Assembly (NCBI GenBank): GCA_027578815.1
Contig: JANBTH010000268.1
Span: forward strand, 1 to 22,756
Source: Coemansia sp. RSA 1804
Taxonomy: Eukaryota > Kickxellomycota > Kickxellomycetes > Kickxellales > Kickxellaceae
Length of the DNA stretch: 22,756 nt
Direction of reading: 5' to 3'
Below the pieces are notes generated by a model. That model saw nothing but the letters and a program-made list of their open reading frames with translations. It made no database searches and was not told the origin of the DNA. A program made the translations under genes and the position numbers. Positions 1 through 7,786 of the stretch are shown in pieces. The number at the start of each line of letters is the position of its first letter. Within the stretch, counting starts at the first letter, position 1.

Positions 1-852
1 AAGCGCACGGAGCATCTGACGGATCTGATCAAGAGGTGGCAGACGTGGAAGAAGACGTCTCCCGAGGGCAACCGTGCTGCGGCAAAGGCCGACGCCGACC
101 GAGCAGCCGTTGAGAAGCAGCAGCAGGAGACGGATGAGCAGGTTGCGTGGGAATTCGACACGATTCGCCAGGCGCTGCCGCCAACGCCGCAGAAGAACCA
201 CAACCGGCCGCCGCCGCCGCCGGCCCGCCAGTCGATGATTCCGGGCTCGTCGACGCCGGTCAGCGCGGCCAGCAGCGCATCCAACCTGTCTGCGCTGCCT
301 GCGCCGCCGCCAATTGGCGCCGGGAACGGCAACCGGTCGCGCAGCGGCAGCACGGCGTCCAACTCCAGCGGCCTCGGCGTCATCGGCGGCGGCGGCGGCG
401 GGGCGGCGGCAGGCCGCGCGCACGGGAACTTTGGATCCAGCATTCCTCCGCCCAGCCCCATCATGCAGCAGCGGCATCTCAACAACTCCAGCCCCGTGAA
501 CATCATGGCCAACGGATCGCGGACGAATCTGGGCGGCCCGGGCGGCAGCGATAGCCGGCCGTCGTCGTCGCACAACAAGCTGAGCAACTCGCCGTCGTCT
601 TCTCGTTTGCAGCAGCAGCAGCGGGCGGCGGGAGGAAGACAGAACTCGCCCGAGGACCTGTACCACAACGTGCTGATGCCGACGCTGGTGCGGCTGGAGA
701 AGCTCACCAGCAACACGCAGGCCAAGGCGGCGTACTGCACGCTGGCCGAAACCATCCGCCGTCTGGAGCACGAGATCCCGGGAATCGCCGACGTCTTCTC
801 GAAGGAGCTCACGCTGTCCGTCAACAAGTTCTACCAGAACTGGCGCGAGTAG
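1..852 (+). CDS. GCKIII-type Ste20 protein kinase (MST3/Nak1/Kic1-like), C-terminal part
   Basis: This frame is open from the first base and encodes 283 residues; the start and the whole kinase domain lie left of the window. Residues 6-18 (LTDLIKRWQTWKK) match the short segment that follows the catalytic domain in GCKIII kinases (MST3/MST4 and fungal Nak1/Sps1/Kic1). Next comes a long disordered linker rich in Pro, Ser, Gly and Gln (about residues 60-210). The last ~69 residues are helical and contain RRLEHEIPGIADVFSKEL, which resembles the C-terminal dimerisation tail that binds PDCD10/CCM3 in MST kinases (EEACPGITDKMVKKL type). Fungal members act in cell polarity, septation and hyphal growth, usually in MOR/RAM-type pathways; which role applies here is inference. 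It converges on NOB1, with only 137 bp between the two stop codons. A different Ste20 subfamily is possible but less likely given both matching ends. Confidence 0.75.
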   Translation, partial: KRTEHLTDLIKRWQTWKKTSPEGNRAAAKADADRAAVEKQQQETDEQVAWEFDTIRQALPPTPQKNHNRPPPPPARQSMIPGSSTPVSAASSASNLSALPAPPPIGAGNGNRSRSGSTASNSSGLGVIGGGGGGAAAGRAHGNFGSSIPPPSPIMQQRHLNNSSPVNIMANGSRTNLGGPGGSDSRPSSSHNKLSNSPSSSRLQQQQRAAGGRQNSPEDLYHNVLMPTLVRLEKLTSNTQAKAAYCTLAETIRRLEHEIPGIADVFSKELTLSVNKFYQNWRE

Positions 853-989
853 CCCGGGAATAGCCCAACTAGCACAACCCCCCCAGTCCAATCATATTCG
901 TTTCTATTCTTTCTCTTTGCACCATCCGTTCTACTGACTAAAACAAATAACCTTGGGGTACTTTTTATTATTGATGTTGGCACTTCCTC

Positions 990-2495
990 CTAGATGTTGC
1001 TCCTCTTCTTCTTGCGGTTGCCTGTTCTGCGGACAACGTTCGGGTTCTTGGAGTTGCGGCCAACCATGGGCATTCCGCGCGCATCGGTGGCCACACCGAA
1101 ACCCTTGGGATTAGCGGCACCAGCGGCGCCCAGAAGCAGGTCGGGAATGAAGTCCGGATCCATCAGCGATCCCGAAGCACCGGCCCCAGCGCCAGCCCTC
1201 TTTGCCTCCCTGGTGTGCTTGTACTGCATGGCGCGCAGGTACGCCCTGTCGTCGGGCCTGGTGATGACGTCGGACCGCTTGTGCGGCCCGCCGTGGGCCT
1301 GCGGGAGCGAGAAGATGGTGCCGCGCAGGTTGTACTTGTAGTTGGCGCGCAGATGGACGGTGAGCCGGCCGTCGGGCGCCGTGGAGACGGCGCAGCGCTT
1401 CAGCGTCGGGTGGCCGCAGGCGGGACAGAACTGGGTGGCCATGGAGCGCGTGGTGTGGGCGCACGCGTGGCACCGCAGCACCCAGGTGCGCAGCGCCTTG
1501 ATCCGCGTGCCGTCGGGCGTGATCAGCCCGACGCCCATCCCGAGCAGCACGTTCTGCATTGCAAAGTCCGAGGTTGCGCACGCCACGGCTAGTGGCTTGG
1601 CCGACTCGGCGTCGGCTGCTTGCGCGTCGCGGAGCCCCGTTGCGCTGGCCATCTGGTGCCGCTTCACGTTCGCTGGCGTGATCCACGTGCCGTTGAAGAA
1701 GTTGTCCGCCCGCTTGGTGCGCGGCTTTGCGCGCGGCTTGCGGCCGGCCACCTGCCACCCGCCGGCATCGTCATCCTCCTCCTCCTCCGCCTCCTCTTCG
1801 GATCCAACCTCGAACTCGTCGCGGGCCGCGCTCTGCAGCACAGCCTCGGCGGGCTCGTCGGCGGCAGCAGCGGGGGCAATCGCCAGCTTGTCCATCTTTG
1901 CCACAACCGCGTTCTCCACCTCCTTCTCCACCTCCTTCTCCACCGTGTCCTCTTCCTTGCTCTCCTTCGCTTGCTGGTCTTCAGCGCGCGCACTGCCAGC
2001 GGCAGCAGGACACCCAGCACTGGGCTTGAGTCTGAGGTTGGCCATCCCGTTGGCCTGCCTCTCGAGCATCACGGCCAACGCAACGACCCTGAGATCCGCC
2101 AGCGCCAGCGCCGCGAAGTCGCCCGTGTGTCTGGCAAACGCGTACACCGCGTCGACGCTCTCCGCGTCCGGCTCCATCACCCGGATCCCGCGGTGCAGGT
2201 CCAGCTGCTCGTACCGGTCCCGCGCGGCCTTGCTCCGCAGCTCCCGGTACACCTCGGGGATCGTCACGAACCGCCTCGCCAGCGAGTCCAGCGACAGCCC
2301 CTTGATCAGCACGTTTGTGTCCACCACCAGCGTGGCCACTCGCTTGCCATCGTCGCCATCGCTGCTGGCGTCTGGCGTTTTGTCGGTACTAGTGGCGGCG
2401 GCCTCTTGTTGCTGCTGCTGCTGAGGCTGCTCGCTGGCCGTCTCCGCGGCCAAGGCGCTCGGTGTGCTGCGGGGCTCTGTGGATACTGCTGACAT
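990..2495 (-). CDS. NOB1: NOB1, PIN-domain endonuclease for 20S pre-rRNA (site D) cleavage
   Basis: The 501-aa protein, slightly longer than yeast Nob1, makes the final cut that produces mature 18S rRNA in cytoplasmic pre-40S particles. The PIN domain spans about residues 50-150: it opens with VVDTNVLIKG (Asp59), continues with the IPEVYREL helix (Glu81), and ends with TGDFAALALADLRVVAL (Asp126 and Asp134), giving the acidic metal-binding set. An acidic, low-complexity middle (about 160-250) follows. GWQVAGRKPR and WITPANVKRHQ (about 247-281) match the conserved Nob1 linker. A Cys4 zinc ribbon (Cys342, Cys345, Cys357, Cys360) and the NLRGTIFSLP stretch complete the family pattern. The N-terminus has a Gln run from a CAG/CTG repeat. 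The ATG has a TATAAAT 36 bp upstream (2531-2537, minus strand). It is divergent from MED20. Confidence 0.95.
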   Translation of the reverse strand: MSAVSTEPRSTPSALAAETASEQPQQQQQQEAAATSTDKTPDASSDGDDGKRVATLVVDTNVLIKGLSLDSLARRFVTIPEVYRELRSKAARDRYEQLDLHRGIRVMEPDAESVDAVYAFARHTGDFAALALADLRVVALAVMLERQANGMANLRLKPSAGCPAAAGSARAEDQQAKESKEEDTVEKEVEKEVENAVVAKMDKLAIAPAAAADEPAEAVLQSAARDEFEVGSEEEAEEEEDDDAGGWQVAGRKPRAKPRTKRADNFFNGTWITPANVKRHQMASATGLRDAQAADAESAKPLAVACATSDFAMQNVLLGMGVGLITPDGTRIKALRTWVLRCHACAHTTRSMATQFCPACGHPTLKRCAVSTAPDGRLTVHLRANYKYNLRGTIFSLPQAHGGPHKRSDVITRPDDRAYLRAMQYKHTREAKRAGAGAGASGSLMDPDFIPDLLLGAAGAANPKGFGVATDARGMPMVGRNSKNPNVVRRTGNRKKKRSNI

Positions 2496-2968
2496 TTCTT
2501 AATAACTCCCGCTTGTTGGCTGTCTGTACAATTTATACACCTGACTGATATGGAAAAACAACAACAACAACAGCAACGCATTCAAAAGCATGAATGAGGA
2601 GCAAAAGGGGTCGTTTCCGGAGCTTTGAGCCTTTTTTTTTACCTCAACCAAAGAAAAAAAAAAGAAAAGAAAAAAGATCCCTTGATCACATCCGGTGATC
2701 GGAATCTCCAGATCAGCCACTCGCTTCTTTTTTTAGAAACCCAAAATACTGCAAACGGGTGTATCTGGATCCATAAGCCGACACCGCCCCGTAGTGGAAT
2801 ATAAATCAGGGTAGTAATGTCCACGATATTAAGAGCATTCGCGTGCATGCTAGCTTTACGACGTAAAACAAAAACCAGGTCTTCGTTAAAAAACACCCTC
2901 TCTCCCCCTTTTTCTTTTCTTTCTGTTTCGTTGTACACTGCTGTGGTAGCAGAGCGCCCCCTCCTACT
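2496..2968. promoter_or_regulatory. Divergent promoter region between NOB1 and MED20
   Basis: This 473-bp spacer separates two start codons that face away from each other. On the minus strand TATAAAT (2531-2537) lies close to the NOB1 ATG. On the plus strand TATAAAT (2800-2806) lies 163 bp before the MED20 ATG, followed by a C/T-rich leader (about 2896-2935). A purine-rich A/G tract (about 2650-2677) may act as a nucleosome-poor element. The inverted repeat GATCAC-ATCCG-GTGATC (2684-2700) sits near the middle and could be a factor-binding site. A CAA repeat lies at about 2555-2575. A 12-codon plus-strand reading frame beginning with the ATG at 2591 lies before the TATA box and is probably not translated. 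Confidence 0.55.
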
Positions 2969-3670
2969 ATGACAGGATCGACCTGGGTTCTCTGGTGGAA
3001 GGACGCGCAGGGCACGGCGTCGCTGGGGCTGCTCCAGGAACGGCTCCTGCGCGGGCTGCGCGCGAATCTCCGGGGCCGGTGGAGCATGGACACGAAGCTG
3101 TTCCACTCGACACACAACTTCGCAGCCCAGCAGAACATCAAGCTTCCGAGCAGCAGCGACCCCGTGCGACGGAGAGAGGCGGAGGGGCGCGGGATGGGAG
3201 CGGTGGGAGGCACGGCGAGCGACCAGTCCATGTACCTGGTGGTGCGCGGGCAGGGCGCGGGCAGGCGGCAGTTCTACGTGATGGCCAGCAACCGGCTGGT
3301 GGTGGAGACGGAGCCCGAGATGGAGGCGGTGGTGCTCCGGCTCAAGAACCTGTGGGCCCCGCGGCAGGCGGCGCGCATCGAGGGCTACAGCTACGAGGGC
3401 GACGACTGGGTCATCCGCACGGGGAACCTGATGGTTGGCACCAGCTACAAGGGCCTGGTCATCGAGATCAACTACCTCCCCTGCTCCAACCCCGACCAGA
3501 CGCGCGGCCTGATGCGCGAGCTCCTGCTGATGATTCTCCCGCCCGACGCGCACGTCGATGCTAACATCGGCGTCGATTACGCCCGTGCTGGCCTTGATCC
3601 CACCCGCATGACCGAGTGCCACACCGCCTACCAGTACGTCCATCTGTTCACGCAGAGCAGCCTGCTGTAG
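2969..3670 (+). CDS. MED20: Mediator complex subunit 20 (Med20/Srb2)
   Basis: The 233-aa product matches the Med20 family in length and order. Med20 is a head-module subunit of Mediator; it has a TBP-like fold, pairs with Med18, and helps link activators to RNA polymerase II in the nucleus. The N-terminus (STWVLWW, residues 4-10) and the FHSTH segment (45-49) fit the first strand and helix. The core is QFYVMASNRLVVETE (101-115), then LKNLWAPRQAARIEGYSYE (125-143), then DWVIRTGNLMVGTSYKGLVI (146-165), the most conserved part of the family. The C-terminal TAYQYVHLF (219-227) is also typical. A short low-complexity insert (about 61-84) varies among species. The start is the first ATG after the C/T-rich leader. 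No intron is needed. It is divergent from NOB1, and the two may share control elements. Confidence 0.92.
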   Translation: MTGSTWVLWWKDAQGTASLGLLQERLLRGLRANLRGRWSMDTKLFHSTHNFAAQQNIKLPSSSDPVRRREAEGRGMGAVGGTASDQSMYLVVRGQGAGRRQFYVMASNRLVVETEPEMEAVVLRLKNLWAPRQAARIEGYSYEGDDWVIRTGNLMVGTSYKGLVIEINYLPCSNPDQTRGLMRELLLMILPPDAHVDANIGVDYARAGLDPTRMTECHTAYQYVHLFTQSSLL

Positions 3671-4184
3671 GGCTGGGTGGGCTATAACGTCGCATTCTCC
3701 CATTTCCATTTCCACCTGCTTGGCTGCTGCAAACTCCGTATAGTTCTGCTGGATGCGTGGAAGGTCATACGGCCTATTCCGATCCATGGGAAGCAAGCAT
3801 CGCAAGAGACGGTGCGGTGTGGCACAATGGCTAGTCGCCACCACATGCTCATGTTCATTGTTGCTTTAATGTATTTTTGTTCGGCAGCTCCCGAGCTGCT
3901 GCGCAATGGATATATGGCTCATTCTACGCCGAGAGAGAAAGAGGGAAATGAGCTGAGTGGACGTTGTGCTTTATCAGCCTACTGCCTTTGTTCATTTTGT
4001 CAAATGCTAAAAGTGCAGTCATATTACCGGTATGTCTGCTTGCAACAGCTGCCACCGAAACGTCAGCTGCGTTATTTCCTCTTCTCTTTTTTATATTATC
4101 TAAATATATAGTCTTGCTTGCTAATAAGATATAGCTACATGTTAACATTTGCATATTCCTCCATCGAATAGCCCTGTACAGCAA
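3671..4184 (+). promoter_or_regulatory. Intergenic region and permease promoter
   Basis: This stretch of about 510 bp holds the MED20 3' end and the permease promoter. I see no convincing gene; the frames that remain open here lack domain features. A pyrimidine tract (about 4079-4091) followed by TATA-like AT runs (4091-4111) lies 75-95 bp before the permease ATG at 4185, a plausible core promoter. Confidence 0.4.
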
Positions 4185-4206
4185 ATGGAGCCTAGCGACG
4201 CTGGAC

Positions 4207-4251
<45 letters not shown>

Positions 4252-5876
4252 GGAATATCACCGCGCGCCATCACACATCCATTGTTTCGCTCCAAGAGAA
4301 AAACACCAGCGATGCTGGAAAACCATCTGTCAGCGCCAACGACGGAAGCGCCTGCAGCGCCGATGAGCAGCAGCAGCAGCAGCAGCAGCAGCCCACGGAG
4401 CTCCAGCGCAAGCTCAAGGGCCGGCAGATGGGCATGATTGCGATAGGCGGGACCATCGGCACGGGGCTGTTCATCGGGAGCGGAACAACGCTATCGGAGG
4501 CAGGACCCGCCGGCTCGCTGGTAGCATTCATAGTGATGGGCTCGATGGTGTACTTTGTGTGCACGTCGCTGGGCGAGATGTCGACGTTCATGCCGACGTC
4601 CGATCCGTTCAACCATTTCGGCACCCGGTTCCTCGACCCTGCGCTCGGCTTTGCGCTGGGCTGGACGTACTGGTACTCGTGGATGCTCACCGTTGGCTCC
4701 GAGCTCGTTGCCTGCGGCATGGTTGTGCAGTACTGGCTCCCGCACGTGACTGGCGTGATCTGGAGCCTGATCACCGTTGCCGTTATCTTCGTGTTCAACG
4801 CCATTTCCGTCAGAGGGTACGGCGAGGCGGAGTTCTGGATGTCCGCGCTCAAGGTGCTGACCGTCATCGTGTTCTTCGTTGTTGGCATCCTCACTGTCAC
4901 GGGCGTTGCTGGCGGCGATTACATAGGCGGCCGGAACTGGCATATCGAGGGCGCGCCGTTTAGGGACCACATTGTTGGTGTCCTCAAGGCGTGCATCGTG
5001 GCTGCCTTTTCGTTCCAGGGAACAGAGATCGTTGGAATCACCGTTGGCGAGTGCGAGAACCCACGCCGTGATGTGCCGCGCGTCATCCGGTCTGTGTTCT
5101 GGCGCATCCTTCTCTTCTACGTCTTGTCCATCCTTATCATCGGCCTGGTGATTCCCAACACCGACAAGAACCTTGCCAACGCAGGCGGCGCCAGCGATGT
5201 TGCCATCTCGCCGTTTACGATGGTGTTTGAAAAGGCGGGCGCCCGGTGGGCTGCGGATCTGATGAACGCCATTGTGCTAGTAACTGTGCTGTCGGCGGGG
5301 AACTCCGGCCTTTACGCGTGTACGCGAGTAATGTGGGTGCTGGCGAAGGAAGGAAAGGCGCCCCGGCTGTTCCGTAGAGTAACAAGGAAGGGCGTTCCCA
5401 TCTGGTGCCTGCTGTTCACGGCCTTCTGCTCAACCGTGGTGTTCTGCGTCTCGTTGGCTGGCAACCAAAGGGTGTACGTGTTTCTGATCAACCTCTCGGG
5501 ACTCTCGGGCATCATCTGCTGGCTGGGCATCTCGCTGTGCCATTGGCGGTTCCGTCGCGCATACGTTGCGCAGGGCCACGATTCCAACCACCTGCCTTAC
5601 CGTGCGGCGCTCTTCCCCTTCGGTCCCGTCTACGCGTTCTCCTTGCTTGCAATCATTATGGTCGGCCAGGGCTACAGCACCATCTGGCCCACGTTCGATG
5701 CCTCTGGCTTTGTCTCCACGTATCTTGCCATTCCGCTGTTCCTGCTTTTCTGGCTGACGTGGAAGTACGTGAAGAAAACAGAGTGGGTCAGCCTGGTGGA
5801 CATTGATCTGGATACGGGGAGCATCATCGAGATGGAGCGCAACGGCATTATTCAAGTGTTCCCCCCCCCCCGATGA
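4185..5876 (+). CDS. Amino-acid permease of the fungal YAT/AAP family; 3' end probably frameshifted at a C run
   Basis: The 563-aa product is a plasma-membrane amino acid/proton symporter of the APC superfamily. The cytosolic N-terminus (1-78) has a Ser14 run (9-22) and a Gln8 run (62-69). The core begins with LKGRQMGMIAIGGTIGTGLF (77-96), the family's TM1 signature with the substrate-binding Gly-rich bend, and holds about twelve hydrophobic helices up to about residue 530. FSFQGTEIVGITVGECENPR is the conserved TM6 and following loop, and SAGNSGLYACTRVMW is the TM8 region. The tail DIDLDTG (539-545) matches Gap1-like permeases. The frame then runs through C11 (5861-5871) and stops at once (PPPR-stop). 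With ten C the frame stays open to a TAG at 5941-5943 and ends with SRWKKCLRFISC, like the aromatic/Cys tails of Gap1-type permeases. The start is the first ATG; the codon at 4149 is TTG. Substrate specificity cannot be read from sequence. Confidence 0.92.
4208..4250 (+). repeat. CAG microsatellite (14 units), encodes poly-Ser
   Basis: Fourteen uninterrupted CAG units plus one C, read in the AGC frame as Ser9-Ser22 of the permease. On the opposite strand it would read as poly-Ala. Its purity suggests it may vary in length between strains. Confidence 0.95.
4368..4391 (+). repeat. CAG microsatellite (8 units), encodes poly-Gln
   Basis: Eight CAG codons encode Gln62-Gln69 in the cytosolic N-terminus of the permease. 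The same triplet is read in a different frame from the upstream poly-Ser repeat. Confidence 0.95.
5861..5871 (+). repeat. C11 homopolymer at the permease 3' end
   Basis: Eleven consecutive C sit at codons 559-563 of the permease. The tract decides whether the protein stops at 5876 or runs on to 5943. Long C runs are prone to slippage and to base-calling or assembly error. Confidence 0.95.
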
Positions 5877-6087
5877 AGACACTAAGCAGAGTCGGTGGAA
5901 AAAGTGCTTGCGCTTTATTAGTTGCAAAAAACGGGTAGCCTAGAAACAATCACTTTATTACAGAACCAAAAGTGTAAAAACACCTACTATTTTATAGACA
6001 AAACGGCTGTAAATGAAAAGTATCGGTTATGCTTGCTTAGAGCTTCCTCGGTTGTAAAGCAAGTAGCCTAGACATGTCCAGAATTTA

Positions 6088-6285
6088 CTAGTTTATTCTT
6101 GTGGGTGAGCGAATAAAGGCGTCATTTCTCTTGTGCCGCATATCATTTCTAATCCCCTGTGCCTTAATTGCATTATCGTATGCTGCTATCATTTCAGGGG
6201 GCTTGTAGGATCTTCTTGGAGCACCAGCATTCGCAGGATTTCCCTCTATCGGCTGCTTTGAACCTGACGCATTGGTGGTAGACAT
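6088..6285 (-). CDS. Small hypothetical protein, 65 aa
   Basis: I do not recognise this protein. It is basic and hydrophilic, starts MSTTNASGSKQP, contains RRSYKPPEMIAAYDNAIKAQ, and ends RSPTRIN. It has no signal peptide, membrane segment or Cys motif. Evidence that it is a real gene comes from its surroundings: TATATAAA on the minus strand at 6375-6382, 90 bp before the ATG; an AAACACAA context right before the ATG; a pyrimidine-rich leader; and an AATAAA poly(A) signal (5954-5959, minus strand) about 130 nt after the stop. It converges on the permease, and their 3' ends probably overlap. No homology can be claimed. Confidence 0.5.
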   Translation of the reverse strand: MSTTNASGSKQPIEGNPANAGAPRRSYKPPEMIAAYDNAIKAQGIRNDMRHKRNDAFIRSPTRIN

Positions 6286-6343
6286 TTGTGTTTAGTATGC
6301 AATTTAGACAAGAAGAAAAAGATATAGACATGAACTATGACAA

Positions 6344-6382
6344 AACCCCCATTCTCTTTGAAAGAGGGCGGGGGTTTATATA
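6344..6382 (-). promoter_or_regulatory. TATA box with adjoining 16-bp-arm hairpin
   Basis: On the minus strand TATATAAA (6375-6382) is followed directly by an imperfect inverted repeat: arms 6344-6359 and 6361-6376 pair at 13 of 16 positions, with one 3x3 internal mismatch (AATGGGGG facing CCCCCGCC). The repeat lies between the TATA box and the ATG at 6285. It would therefore sit at the transcription start or at the 5' end of the leader of the 65-aa gene. Confidence 0.5.
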
Positions 6383-6591
6383 TGCTGTATATGCCCATCG
6401 GCATATGCGTAGCAATGTTTGTTCATTTGCATTATTGAATATGCTGGCGTGACAGAATAGCAACATGTGGAAATCTATAAAATGTAATTTATATTAACCC
6501 GATACTAAATGCATATCATGATTGCACATGCTTTATTGCTTTCCCGTTGGATGAACAAAATACTTTCCTACTCCTAGATGTTTTTAATATG
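6383..6591. other. AT-rich spacer
   Basis: No gene is visible here. The spacer contains a perfect short inverted repeat, ATATGCC-CATC-GGCATAT (6389-6406), and on the minus strand an AATAAA (6532-6537) about 55 nt after the stop of the chitinase remnant, which could serve as its poly(A) signal. Confidence 0.4.
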
Positions 6592-7445
6592 CTAATATGA
6601 AATGCTTATTCTCAGAAACGCTTTAACATTTTTTGTACAACTCTCTATCAGGCGGGTCATGGGGAGCCGTTGGGCTTTGTTTGCTGGCCACCCAGCATCT
6701 ATCCACGCCTCGATGGCGGTGTTGAAGGACACGCCAGATCCATTGACAAAATCTGTATCAAGTGGTGCGTTAGGACCTGTCACCTCATTCCATGGACCGT
6801 TCATCTCAAACTGTATCAGGCTTATATAGTCAACGTACTCTGCAAACCCACTGATGTCCATACTTGGTTTCCCATCCACGTCGAACGGCTGGATCCGCAC
6901 AGCCATAGTAACCAGCTTGTGCTCGTCAAACCTACTGTCTAGTTCTGCACGTAGTTTCTTTAGAAACGCAAGGTAGTTGTAGTTATCGTTGGCCGGGCCA
7001 ACGATATTTACCTCGCACCCCAGGCGTCCTGGATACTCCCAGTCAAGATCCACGCCAGCCAACCCGTTTGTCTCGATAAGACCAGCTATTTCTGCCACAA
7101 ATGTGTTGGACAGCACCTCATCTGCAACAACCTATGAAGGGTTTTCCAACCCGTTCCACCCGCCCACCGAAACCAACAGCTTGGTATCACCATTACCGGT
7201 GCCCAATTGCTCCTGTACAGTCTCTATCGCATTCTGGTAATTAAACTCAACTGACCCGTTCTCCATGAAACTGGCAAACGCCACGCTTATATGCGTGTAC
7301 GCATTAAAGTTAATATCACCGGCATCTACTTCCTTCCATCCAGGATAAAACCTGCCATCAGAACCTCTCGCTTGGCTGCAGCCGGTGCAGTTTGTCCAAA
7401 AATGTTGACAACACAAGTAGTAATTGCACACAAAATAGTGTTCAT
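6592..7445 (-). pseudogene. GH18 chitinase, broken and 3'-truncated
   Basis: This is the remnant of a secreted glycoside hydrolase family 18 chitinase. The ATG at 7445-7443 opens a frame with a signal-peptide-like start (MNTILCAITTCVVNIFGQT) and AAAKREVLMAG. The match then moves to another frame at FYPGWKEVDAGDINF; one T missing from the run at 7347-7350 explains the shift. That frame carries LLVSVGGWNG (the family SxGG motif) and hits an in-frame TAG at 7132-7134. The same frame continues after it with SNTFVAEIAGLIETNG and LAGVDLDWEYPG, the catalytic DxxDxDxE region. The acid Glu is kept but the first Asp is Ala. After AGWPANK the family match ends, and the frame stops at 6592, so the last part of the barrel is missing. 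There are at least three independent lesions. Readthrough of one of them alone would not give a normal enzyme. Confidence 0.85.
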
Positions 7446-7519
7446 TTTTATAGCTGCATAATTATAATGTTTAAATTTACTAGAAAGATAAATGAAAGGA
7501 AATAAAAAACACTAAAAAG

Positions 7520-7786
7520 TTACCTACTTTTTATTTTACACACCAAATTAGAACACTTTTTGCTATATCTGTACTCGCTTTTAATAGACGTGTAGATAAC
7601 CCTCCTCCATTCTTTTGTCTGCCGGCAAAAGACACAATGCTTCATCTCCGAATCACCTTTCAACTAGTCATTGCAGACACATCCAAGTGCTTGTTGGATT
7701 TCCGTTGCCCGATAAAACAGAGAGAATCCGTTTGCTTGGGTTTGCAGAAAACCTACATTCCAATCTTTTGTTTTAGTGTTCTCCAT
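7520..7786 (-). other. Possible small Cys-motif gene with an internal TAG, or its relic
   Basis: From the ATG at 7786-7784 a minus-strand frame reads MENTKTKDWNVGF and runs to a TAG at 7664-7666. The same frame continues to a TAA at 7520-7522. The second part contains an internal ATG (7645) that gives a 41-aa peptide starting MKHCVFCRQTKEW and ending CSNLVCKIKSR, so the Cys spacing is CxxC-x23-CxxxxC, as in a small zinc-binding fold. The frame ends 75 bp before the chitinase ATG on the same strand. It may be a degraded gene, a short zinc peptide or chance; no family is recognised. Confidence 0.25.

Noticed and set aside
1342..2424. Long plus-strand open frame opposite NOB1
   Set aside because: It is a mirror of GC-rich NOB1 codons, low in complexity, with no domain; NOB1 motifs on the other strand are decisive.
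2639..3844. 401-codon minus-strand frame over MED20
   Set aside because: It spans the MED20 coding region and spacers, has biased composition and no domain, and conflicts with clear Med20 motifs on the plus strand.
4149..4184. Upstream start for the permease at 4149
   Set aside because: The codon is TTG; the first ATG is at 4185 and directly follows the TATA-like leader.
3924..4295. Minus-strand frame with a poly-Ala run
   Set aside because: The Ala run is the CAG repeat of the permease read backwards.
7132..7666. TAG recoded as a sense codon, from two frames split by TAG
   Set aside because: NOB1 and MED20 end in TAG at the expected family length, so TAG is a normal stop here.
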